64,000 nt of DNA from assembly GCF_030272615.1 (NCBI RefSeq), contig NC_081415.1:106095796-106159795 (forward strand), read 5' to 3'. Below the pieces are notes generated by a model that worked only from the letters and a program-made list of their open reading frames with translations, made no database searches and was not told the DNA's origin. Shown here piece by piece: positions 46,282 to 56,330 of this stretch (its first letter is position 1; the number at the start of each line of letters is the position of its first letter). The DNA comes from Cryptomeria japonica. Its lineage: Eukaryota > Streptophyta > Pinopsida > Cupressales > Cupressaceae. A program made the translations under genes and the position numbers.

Positions 46282-49200
46282 CTAGTCTAGCACGTCATCC
46301 ACCCCCCAATCTTGCTGATCAATATTTCGGGAAGGTAGGAAACACGCTAGAGGAGGAACATCCAACACAGCAAATGGAGCTATCACAAGATCCAAACAAG
46401 GGCTATGTTCATGTTCCAAGCCACGTTGTTCTTGTCTAGGAGTTAGGATAAGTGCTTTAGAAAATTCGTTAGATAAATGGTTATCAATATCAACATATTC
46501 ATATTCACTATCAGAAGAAAGAGGAGTAACATTTTCATCATGAATAACATTTTCATCTATATCATCATCAAGATTTATAAAAATAGGATCTTTAACTTGC
46601 ATAGGATCAAAACCATCATGCATCTTATGTTTAGGAGATTTTGGCTCAATTTTCGGCTGAGGAGAAAATGGAATAATACTAGCTGAAGGTGTCTTTGGGG
46701 ATTGCAAAGTTTGAGAAGCTGCTGCACGAGCTCTAAGATGATGCTTTCATCGGCATTCACGTGCAGAACGATTTTTTCTAGTCTTAGTAGGAAGTTGAGA
46801 AGATTGAGGAGGAGGAATGTTCTCATCCTTATCACTTGGGTGTTTAGGTTGTGGTCTCTTAGGTTGGATAATAGGATAAGAGGAAGGTCTCTTCTCTCTA
46901 TAAGAGGAAGGAGGAGGAAATGCTCCATATAAAGGAGGAATATCTGGTTTAGGAAGGAGACCAAGTCCATCATGACGAGGAGGTGTAGGTCTACCTTTAG
47001 AAAGTTTATTAGTCATAGACATAGTCACATCCATAGGGATGGGTTGGGAATCTTCTTGAGGAAAGACATTAGTTTTATCTTTCAAAGGAAGAACTTCCTT
47101 CTCAAGAATGATAGGAATATCAAGTTTGGGTGTTCTAGGTTCACTTAGAGATAGGATCATATCTTTTTTCCACTTTTGATAAGATTTGAAAAGATGATCA
47201 CTTCACGGTGGAAGAGATTGAAATTGTTTAGGCCAAAAATAATCAATAGGAATGCTAGAAGTTCTTTTAGCTAGTTTAAAGAGACTATGATTGACAGTAA
47301 CAACTTCACCATTATGGGGAAATTTCAAACACTTGTGAATAGGAGAAGCAATAGCTTTCATGGAAGATAGCCAAGGATAGCCTAGCTTCACATGAAATTG
47401 TTCGGACGATGGAATAATAGAAAAGCTCACATCAAGGGATTTGTTATGGACCTCAATAGGTAATGTAATAGAACCAATTGCAGGAGAAGAAAATGCATCA
47501 AATAATTTCACAACCATATTTGTTTTGTCATAGATCACTTTATTCAATTGCAAAGTAAAAAGAAATTCTTCAGTAATGACATTAACCATACAAGAAGGAT
47601 CAATAAGCACTCCACAGCAAGGTGTATTCTTGACTTTTGCAACTATATATAAAGGACCATCAGGTGCCCTGATAGTTTCACTGGAATCAAATGTGATGGA
47701 AGGCTCTTTAGGGATTTTCTGCTACTCTACAAAGTTAATCACATTCGGAGTCATAGACACAAGACTATCAGGTGAGAAAGAGGAATCATTAGTTTCAATC
47801 ACATTAGAGGTATGAGAAGGTAATGGATCAGTAAAAATCTTAAGATTTTGGTTAGGAAGAGCTACAAATGTGTTGCCTTTATCATTCACACCTAAAACAG
47901 AGATAGTATTATTATCAATCAAATCTTGAATTTTACCCTTTAAAGCAAAACATTTTTCAGTATCATGCCCAGGTTGACGATGAAATTGACAAAAAGATTT
48001 GTTATCAAAATAGGGTGAATTAATCTTTGCAGGATCTATTTGCTTTTTAGGAGGGAGAGTAAGCACATTTCGTTCCAATAACTTATTCATAATACTATGC
48101 AATGATTCATTCAAAGGAGTAAACTCTCTTTCTTTCTTGAAAAACTTAGAAATAGGAGGCACACCTGATGCTGCATTCACATTGTTGTTGGTGATGTTTT
48201 CATTGAACTTAATGAACTCTCTGTTCGGTTTAAACTTCCCAAATGGTTGTTGACTACTATCACCCTTATCACTCGAAGCCATAGGATTTGCTTGTTCCAT
48301 TTGACTCACAGTCAGTTGATAATTGTGAAGAGTTGCGCACAACTATTGGAAAGAAGTAAACTTAGAAAACAAAAGTTTTTCTCTAATATCTTTTTGTAAA
48401 TTAGAAATAAAGATTCTTTGAATATCATTGTCAGGTACTGGAAAAGAAATTTGAGCACACAAATGCTTATATCTACCAATGAAATCAGTCACTTTTTCTT
48501 TAACACCTTGTTTACAATGCATTAAATCAATCAAAGTAACTTTAGGACCTATATCATTTTGAAATTGTTGAATAAAAGCATTTGCAAGTTGTTGGAAAGA
48601 AGTGATAGAATAGGAAGGCAACGAGCAATACCATTGTAGATCTTTATCTCTTAATGTTCTAGTAAACAGTTTTGCAAGCAACCTTTGGTCATGAGCAAAA
48701 TCAGTACATATTGTTTGAAAGGTCTTAACATGTGTTAGAGGATCACCTTTACCATTATAAAGCTTCAATTACAGGATTTCAACATGCTTAGGGGGGATAG
48801 CTCGAACAATGTTAAGAGAAAGTGTGCTCACAACATCAAATGTGGGCACACTAAACTTAGATTGATTCATAGAAGCAATTTGCTACCGTAAAGAAGAGAC
48901 AGTTTGTGCAAGATTGTTAATGGTTGCTTCAGTCGAAGAGTTCATATTAGACGTGTTAGATTGTGATGGAGGTATTATGTTATTGAAAGAAGGTATTGAT
49001 TGAGAGTAAGGTGGCGGGACACTATGATAGTTAGTCATAGGAGATGATTGGAAAGAAGGAATACTACAAGGAGGAATGGAATGGTTAAATGAATTGCCCC
49101 CTTGCGTCATGTTCATTTGTGGAGATGTAATAGGGACACTCATTGAAGGAATGAATGAGGAAGTTTGATTGAACGAAGGGAGAGGGTTGATTGAAGAAGA

Positions 49201-49731
49201 AGGATTGCCCCCATGATTGGTGATCATAGGTGGAATGTTTTGTATTGAAGTAGTCATTATGTTTGATGTAAAAGTAGGTATACTAGCAATAGAAGTTGTC
49301 AAAAGAATTGAATGACTGACTTGAGTAGGAGGTTGTGTATAACCTAAAGTTTCAGCACAACTCTTCATAGGCATCACATTCAAATCCACGATGTGTGCAA
49401 TACTATTCAAAATATCAATTCCATTCTTATCACTTTGAACCATACATTTTAGACCCTCAATTAAGGAAAGAGCTTGACTACCGGGGTATTCTTGAGACAT
49501 CCATTGCTGAAAATCATCAAATTGGTTATCCAATTTCGAAAGTTGTTCTACAGAAACCTCATAGAGAGATTCTTCATCATTAAGAGGATTAGAGGAATTA
49601 CCCATGTCCTCGTTAAAGAGGCCATTCAAATTAGGTTCCATTTCCTTGGTAATTAAACCCTGGAAAGACTTAATTCTAAGGCTTCGTCTAACGGGAATAG
49701 TGTAAGTAGGGCTTATTGTTGTAAAAATCAT
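46282..49731 (-). pseudogene. GagPR-D Gag-protease ORF, interrupted only by nonsense changes
   Basis: One frame runs from ATG at 49731 to TAG at 46282 (1,149 codons) without a single frameshift. The N-terminal Pro/Ser-rich part is at 49731-48900. The retrotransposon gag domain is at about 48770-48350 (YNGKGDPLTHVKTF, DKDLQWYCSLP). A zinc-type motif CQFHRQPGHDTEKC is near 47990-47950. The protease has LIDPSCMVNVITEEF near 47615-47570 and PWLSSMKAIASPIHKCL. The Pro-rich, acidic C-terminal part (PIFINLDDDIDEN) ends in VDDVLD. Six premature stops (48883, 48769, 48343, 47722, 47203, 46747) are each one C-to-T step from a Gln or Arg codon. The protease motif reads Asp-Pro-Ser rather than Asp-Ser/Thr-Gly, so activity is doubtful even in the ancestor. 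LTRs and target duplication support a real element. Confidence 0.93.
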
Positions 49732-50923
49732 GCACTAAAGAGAGAGAGAAGATTTTGAATTTAGAAGTAGAAAATTTCAATAAAATCAGCCAATCTCCTA
49801 GATTTAAGCTGTTAAATACAATCAGGACAATCTCCTGAAATTTTGAAAAAAAATGTCGGGGACCGTGGCGAACGGAGTGCACACGGTCCTCGCAACTTTT
49901 TTTGAAATTTTTAGGGATGAAAGTTATGATGATTTTGAAGCTAATCTGAAAAAATTGAGTGATTTTAAGATCTATAGATAGGCCAAATTAAAGTTGCAAT
50001 CTCAAAATTGAACCCTACCAAGATTGTTGAAAAATGCAAAATTTGAATTTTGAAAAAGAGAGGGAAACTGAAATTTTGAATTTTATGATTTTAAAGGGAA
50101 TACTAAAAGCAATGCAAGCTTTGAAATTTAAAAGTTGACTCAATTTTCATGCAAAATTAAATTTTGAAAGCGGAAATCAAAGTTGTTGCAATTAAACACT
50201 TAATTTCAAAAGTCATAAACTGCAAAAATTTGAATAAAGCACTGAAATTTCGAATGAATGCCAACACACTTTTCAGATTTAGGACTGTAAGAAACACAAT
50301 TTTAACACAAAATTTCAATTTCAACAATTTTTGAATGATTATAAGCCTTAATCCAAGCAATCACTAGACCAACTTTGACTTTAATTTTGAAAGTGATAGA
50401 ATTGATGAAATCAACCAAGATTCTGGATTCTAGCAGAAAAATACAGTAGGATCTAGCTCCCGAAATTTCAGAAAAAATGTCAGGGACGATGGCGCTCGAG
50501 GTGCACACGGTCCTCACAACTTTTTTCAAAATTTTCAGGGATGAGAGATATTATGATTTTGTTGCGGAATCCAAACTTACAGCCGATTTGGAGGTGTTTT
50601 GATCAGTGAAATCATCGGTCAAAGGTTGAATCAAGAGGGTTTTAAAAATTAGGGTTTTGACACTTAACCACTTAATTTTTAGAATTAAAGCACAAATATG
50701 AATTGTCAATTTGCAATAGAATGGTAGATCTGAAACAAGCATTAACAATCAAACATTTCACAAGCTCAATTACTAAAAAGAAAATTTAGGGTTTTTATGC
50801 AATTAACCTCTAAAATTTGCAAAAGATCAAACATGGAAATGTAATTAAGGAAGCAAATTTTTTTTTTTTCAGATCTAACCATGAATAATCAGAATTAGGA
50901 TGTTCATGTCAGGTTTACCAAAA
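49732..50923 (-). other. GagPR-D 5' leader with duplicated segment
   Basis: Non-coding. Two diverged copies of a roughly 110-bp segment (49838-49945 and 50458-50565) share a GTGCACACGGTCCTC core, which also occurs once in each LTR. Directly next to the 5' LTR the minus strand reads TTTTGGTAAACCTGAC, the likely primer site. I cannot match it to a specific tRNA. Confidence 0.65.
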
Positions 50924-52176
50924 TGTAAAGTGGAAAATCGAACCCTAGGTGTTCCCCCCACTCCAAGGAGAGAGAAAGGAGGTCACTAGGATTGATGGTT
51001 TTCACTTAGGAGAGAATTTACATTCAAAAGAGGGGTTGAAACCCACAAGATCCAATCCCACACAATGCAAGATTGGATTCTAAATGAGTTTCAAGGTTTG
51101 AGACAGTAAGGATACCCTCTTTTGTAAAGAATGTAGATAGAAGGATTAAACTAGGAGTGTATGTAAAAGTAAGAAAGATTCACTTGTATATGGAGATAGG
51201 GACATGGGATGAAGCTACAGACCTGAAATTAGCAGTAAAATGTCAAGACGATGCTGTCTTGCAAGTTTGAGAAAAATTTGATGGGATGATGGCGCCCGGA
51301 GTGCACACGGTCCTCTGAAAAATCCGCAAAACGAAGGGGGATTTGTTCGTCTCTACACAAGGATTCCAGATCTTCAATTACAGCCGCATACTTGCAACCT
51401 ACACATAGAAAAGAGAGGATGATTGGGGGGTTAGGGATTAGGGGTTTGCCTTCAAGTCAAACCCCGGTTTTGGAATTAACCAAGAAATGAGAATGTTGTA
51501 AATGTAAATGTTTGTAATGTAATCAAGTACTGATACCTTGTTGTAAGAATGTTTGTATTCTTACATGCGAAGGTGTAATGATGTTGTATGTTGTATGTTG
51601 TAGGTGATCTCCTCTTCAATGGTTGAATCCTTGTCTTGAATGCAACACCTAGCCTTGAATGGAGACCTAGAATGCTCAATTGCTTGAAGGAATGCTTGAA
51701 TGCTTGAATGTTTGAATGTTTGAATATCGCTTCTGCCTCTTGCACACATATATCTTTCCTCCCCTTTTCTTGGAGGGGAAATGTAGTTTATATACTTGTC
51801 AATTAGTGTTAGGAGACTGATTTTTCTGACCTTAGGCCGACTTAGGAGCATTATTTTCCAAATTGCAAACTTGAAGACCTGATGCCCAACAAGAGACTGG
51901 GCCCAAAATAGGGCCAGGGACTAGGGCGCTGGGCACCATGGTTCTGAGGGACCAGGGCACTGGGCACCATGGTCCTGAGGACCAGGGCGCTAGGCGCCAT
52001 GGTCCCACCTCCCGGGACAACAAGGTGCAAGGAGGATCAGGCCAAGGTGCAGAAAGATGCAGTTTTTGATGTCGTAAATAGGTTTCGGGGTCTCCATTCA
52101 GGTTCAACATTGCACCGCCATCGTGAAGACCCAAATGCAGTCAAAATTGCAAGTGTCACAATTTTACGATGCTACA
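50924..52176 (-). repeat. 5' LTR of GagPR-D
   Basis: 1,253 bp, homologous to 44337-45528. It is longer because the GGGC-rich unit near 51905-52010 (ACCAGGGCGCTGGGCACCAT type, about 31 bp) is present three times instead of once. In the first 430 bp there are about 28 differences to the other LTR, of which about 20 are transitions. Confidence 0.93.
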
Positions 52177-52181
52177 AATCC

Positions 52182-52239
52182 AAGAGTTGAGGGAGCCAAA
52201 AGGTCATGTGACCGTTGGGCTTCACATCCTAACAATCTC
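52182..52239 (-). repeat. LTR-E, proximal part, with polypurine-like tract
   Basis: On the minus strand CACGGGGGAGAT (near 52240-52229) is followed by TGTTAGGATGTGAAGCCC. This is the usual polypurine-LTR junction of copia-type elements. The LTR continues at 44336 on the other side of GagPR-D. Confidence 0.65.
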
Positions 52240-53044
52240 CCCCGTGAAGACCAATCGACACATCCATGCACTGTAACATCCCTTGCTCTCCATTTTGATC
52301 CTTACATTACAACTAGCCCACAAGATTTTAACTTTGCAAACTCTTGTCCACGTACACTGCAGTTACGCCTTCTCCATGCCAAATCAAATTTAAAAACTCT
52401 TTCAGGCACAAACTCATTCTGAGTCAATCCACCTTGTAGAACTTTGTCCTCCAAATTGTAAATCTTATACACCTTAGCATGAACGTTGCCCTCTCTAATG
52501 CCATATCTATTATGTGTATATCAGTCAAATACATAATAATTACAATCATATTGTTCCCAAGTGTCATATTGGACCCTACTATCAGCTCCATGGTCCCTTT
52601 CACTATAGCGAACACCACTATAATGGTCATCATAGCAGTTGTAATAATGGTCCTCGTCAAAACAGTCTCCATGACCATAAGATTCAGCCTCCACCACCAA
52701 AATTAGTTTGACCATCTTTGAGAAACTGAGGAGCATCTGTTGCACTGCATCCCCCCAACCTCTCCCAAACACTGACCTTACCATTCTTGTTCTCTCAAAC
52801 TCTTGCTTCAGACTATCCAACACAACATGCATTGCAAGGATAGGATCTATTGAACTTCTGCACAAAATCTCTGAAATTCATGATTTGTCTCATCACTGGT
52901 CTTCTCTTGGAAAGCATAAGCAATACCATCAATCAACAATTCCTCCAAGTGAGAATCAATATCTGAAGCACCCAATTGGGAAAATACCTTTCCATCTGTA
53001 GACATCATTCTACACTCTACTCCCACCACAGACTGTACCTCAAT
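52240..53044 (-). pseudogene. Gene-like fragment of unknown identity next to LTR-E
   Basis: Minus-strand reading from 53044 gives about 60 codons (GKVFSQLGASDIDSHLEELL, DGIAYAFQEKTSDETN). After one frame change near 52862 it continues as DPILAMHVVLDSLKQEFERT, VRSVFGRGWGDAVQQML, a Tyr/Asp-rich stretch (HYYNCYDDHY) and, beyond a TGA near 52518, YKIYNLEDKVLQGG and AWRRRNCSVRGQEFAKL. The composition looks like a normal globular protein with helices, not like gag or pol. I do not recognise it. It may be a host-gene piece carried by the element that owned LTR-E, or flanking genic DNA. The right side is cut by the Copia-C LTR. Confidence 0.5.
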
Positions 53045-54187
53045 TGAGGAATACTAAGGGGGGGGGTGAATTAGTATACCAAAAATTAGTGAACTTAAAC
53101 TCTTAAACAGTTTAGCAGTTAACTGATATAACAGATTTACTAGAAAACCATTTAAGAGAAATGCAAACCAAACACCAAATAAAACATTCACCCACAAGAG
53201 CACAATCACCATAACACAAGAGGTTTTGATGTGGAAACCCAAATGGGAAAAACCACGGTGAGCTAAAACTCACGAGTAACTATCTACAAAATAGTAACCA
53301 GGCCTGTTAAGGTCATACAATGTTCTTCATCAAAACAGATCCTGTTAGTAATCTAGATCTCTGTTAGGAGATAAGTCATGTTAAAGACTACCTTGTGAGA
53401 GGATTTCAAATCCACAGTGGTGAACTACCTTGTTAGAGGATTTACAAAGGCTTTGCCAAGCCTACCTAGTTAAGGGTTTTAGACTTGTCAAAGATGTAAG
53501 TAATCAACAAGTGAGTGATCTAGATACTAGCACAATATGCTTGGTTAGATCCTTGATAGCTCATTGTTAATGCATTTCAACATTACTTCAGTCTTCAATA
53601 TCTCCACACTCTGTTTCTTCATACAAACCTAATCGTCTCTTCTATGATCGCACATACAAAAACCTCATCAACCACCTAAAACCCTAACACTACCTAAAAC
53701 CCTAGACATGATGTCCTTATAAACAAATCCGATTTCATGTCGGTCTAATAGGATTACATCGTAAGTTCCTAGGTTCAGTGCATCTAGAAACATTTGGTAA
53801 CACAACACAGAATCACCACCAAAGTGTTGGTGGATGATAACTCATCACAAAAATACTGGTTGGTAACTCATCATAGAGTAATACTGGTTCATACATTTAA
53901 CCAATTACCGGTTTGTCAAAATGAAGACTGGAAAAATGATAACTGCAACTTTATTCCTTCGTTCCGCTTGAGATCATGAAACTACTTGAGGTCTTCATAC
54001 TGCTTTGGGTCTTCAGTCAGTTTATGACCAGTAAAAACCTTCTGCAAAACACCGATAGTCTAAAGTCTATAATACATAATACCGGTTGTGACAAATATCG
54101 GTTGAGCATAACTCATACATAGGGAAGTGATCATAAAACAAGTATGTGTCCATCAATGACAATCACAACATCATCAAAATGCCAACA
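53045..54187 (-). repeat. 3' LTR of Copia-C
   Basis: Minus strand TGTTGGCATTTTGATG...TATTCCTCA, about 1.14 kb. The left end is preceded by TTCACCCCCCCCCTTAG, matching the pyrimidine motif near the ends of the other copia LTRs. The left border is inferred from the TG...CA rule. Confidence 0.75.
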
Positions 54188-54483
54188 ATCTCCCCCTTTG
54201 GCATTGATGGCAACACAGAAAAATTTTGACATCTAAGTTTTTTACAAAAAAAAATATGTCATAATCAAAATTACTCCCCCTAGGCATATACACTATCCCT
54301 TTTTTTAGAAAATACAATGTATACTACTCGCTTAAAGAAATAACATGAAAGTATACATAACATTCACCAAAATTTTAAGTACTACTCCCCTTTGCCAACA
54401 ATGACAAAATATTGTAGAATAACCCCTGTTTCTCATTATCATTAAAATAATAAATATTCATGACAATAACGAGTGAAACTTAT
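53045..54483 (-). mobile_element. Copia-C: 3' end of a copia element, cut by Gypsy-B
   Basis: Minus-strand 3' LTR (53045-54187) with the polypurine tract AAAGGGGGAGAT at 54199-54188 and about 285 bp of upstream internal sequence that also holds AGGGGGAGTA-like runs. The rest of the element must lie beyond Gypsy-B, outside the window. The LTR contains the same CCTCTAACAAGGTAG-type words as Copia-3. Confidence 0.85.
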
Positions 54484-55292
54484 TGTAGACACCTAAAATT
54501 GTCCAGTCTAATTAAATAAATATTTTATTTATTTAATTATCTAAGCCTAATTCTTCTATTAATTAAATAAATCCTTATTTATTTAATTAATTCATTTATC
54601 CTCTTCTAGCCTTATTTCTCATTTAAATAAATACAGTTATTTATTTAAATTATCATTTTCCTAAATTAAATAAATATCTTATTTATTTAAATGATCCCAC
54701 TTCTTCTATTAATTAAATAAATCTTTATTTATTTAATTAATTCATTAGCCTTTTCTACCTATGACACATGTCATTCATCTCTTAATTCATACACTACCTA
54801 CCCCTTTCATTATTTTATTATTTCTTTTACCTACCCTCTAATCATAACCGACCTCCTTTTACACCTCTCAATTTTATCCCTCCATTTCATATAGTGTCTT
54901 CTATATAAGGAGATGCTTCCTTCATTATCAAACCCTAATCATTCTATGCATCCTAATCAATCATCCTAATCATTCATGCTAATCATCTTTTATGCAATTG
55001 ACTACACTACGATCCTACTTGCAACCACATTCCGTTCTTTGTTGAGCTCTTGTGCATATAAAATCTGAGAGCAAATATATCAAGCAAGATCAATGGAGAT
55101 AGGAAGAATGGAGATCAAAACCCTATTGGACATGTGATGGTATAATCTTTGTGATTTCATGTGATTTGCATTGTCTTAGGTAATCTTCATATGTTATGGT
55201 GGATCTTTGTTGTTGTTAGGCTAGGGTTTTGTGGTTGAATTCATTTAGCCTTTCAATATCGTTATTATTGTTATCCATTTTCCCCATATACA
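54484..55292 (+). repeat. 5' LTR of Gypsy-B
   Basis: TGTAGACACCTAAAAT...CCATATACA, 809 bp. Five AT-rich hairpins built from AATTAAATAAA/TTTATTTAATT lie at 54508-54745. TATATAAGG at 54902-54910 is a good TATA box. Start and hairpins resemble the Gypsy-A LTR, which also begins TGTAGACA in its right copy. Confidence 0.85.
54902..54910 (+). promoter_or_regulatory. TATA box of Gypsy-B 5' LTR
   Basis: TATATAAGG about 420 bp into the LTR, in a pyrimidine-rich context (GTGTCTTC before it), suitable for the U3/R border. Confidence 0.65.
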
Positions 55293-55293
55293 T

Positions 55294-55316
55294 TTTGGCA
55301 CACCCCGTGGGACATG
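55294..55316 (+). other. Primer-binding site of Gypsy-B
   Basis: TTTGGCACACCCCGTGGGAC two bases after the LTR. It is of the TTTGGCGC...GTGGG class used by plant gypsy elements, with one likely transition. tRNA not assigned. Confidence 0.75.
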
Positions 55317-55434
55317 GATTTTTCTTAGATCTATGTTTTTTGCATATTTTTCTAACCCTATATTGCTATTTTGTAAAACAATTTGGAGAATAATCTTGTG
55401 CAACTAGGGTTTTGGACACAAAATCAAGATCTTG

Positions 55435-56330
55435 GAAGGATTCGATCATATCTCACAAACGGATAGGAAATTTTGCACCAAATTTTTTTTGTAGGTTGAA
55501 GAAAGTATCAGGAGCTCTCAATCCAAAATTCAAAATTTTTGGAGCACATTTTCATTTTCTATGAATTTTTTATGATTTTTCATAAAAAATTAATTTTGAG
55601 AGAAAATGAGAGAATTTTTCAGATTTTCTTACATTTTTGGAAATATTTCATAATTATACATAGGATATATTCTTTCTGATTTTAATTTTGATGCAAAATA
55701 TTTCCCTAAAATTGGATCTTTAAAAAATTAGTGTTTTTCCTTATTTTGATCAGATCTCACAAACGGCTATGAATTTTGACATTAAATTTTTTGTGTAGGT
55801 CAAGAAGAGTATCAGAAAGATTTAATAAAAATTTCAGATTTTTTGGATCGATTTTGCATTTTATATGAAATTTTTTATGATTTTTCATAAAAAATTAATT
55901 TTGAGAGCAAATTAGTGAATTTTCAGATTTTCTTATATTTTTGGAAATCTCTCAGAATTATAAATAGGATCTATTCTTTTTTATTTTAAATTTGATGCAA
56001 AATCATTCCTCAAAAATCAGATCTTTGAAAATTAGGGTTTTGCATTATTTTACTCATATCTCACAAACTACTTCGATTTGTTCCAGAAAATGTTTTGTAC
56101 AGGTTTAGAAGGCAATCAAGACTCTCCAGTAAAAATTTCAGATTTTTTGGATTGATTTTTCATTTTATATGAATTTTTTATGATTTTTCATAAAAAATTA
56201 GTTTTTGGAGCAAATTAGTAAATTTTTTGGATTTTCTTACATTTCTGGAAATCTCTTGAAATTTTACAGGTGGTCTTTTTTTATGATGAATCAGATGTTT
56301 GAATTGGTCAACAAAACGCATTATTGAAGG
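55435..56330 (+). repeat. Three tandem 300-bp repeats in the Gypsy-B leader
   Basis: Units start near 55440, 55745 and 56047 with ATATCTCACAAAC or GATCTCACAAAC. Each contains a perfect inverted repeat AATTTTTTATGA/TCATAAAAAATT with a 4-base loop (near 55565, 55870, 56168) and the phrase AGATTTTCTTA. AT-rich, no ORF. Confidence 0.88.

Larger units (their letters stand above)
44337..52176 (-). mobile_element. GagPR-D: complete non-autonomous gypsy element without RT or integrase
   Basis: 7,840 bp with two LTRs (44337-45528 and 50924-52176), a perfect target duplication AATCC (44332-44336 and 52177-52181), one long Gag-protease frame, a polypurine tract and a 1.2-kb leader. Between the conserved end of the frame (46282) and the 3' LTR there are only about 750 bp of non-coding DNA, so RT, RNase H and integrase are absent rather than decayed. 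GagPR-F in this window has the same arrangement. It must have moved with enzymes supplied in trans. Confidence 0.95.
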
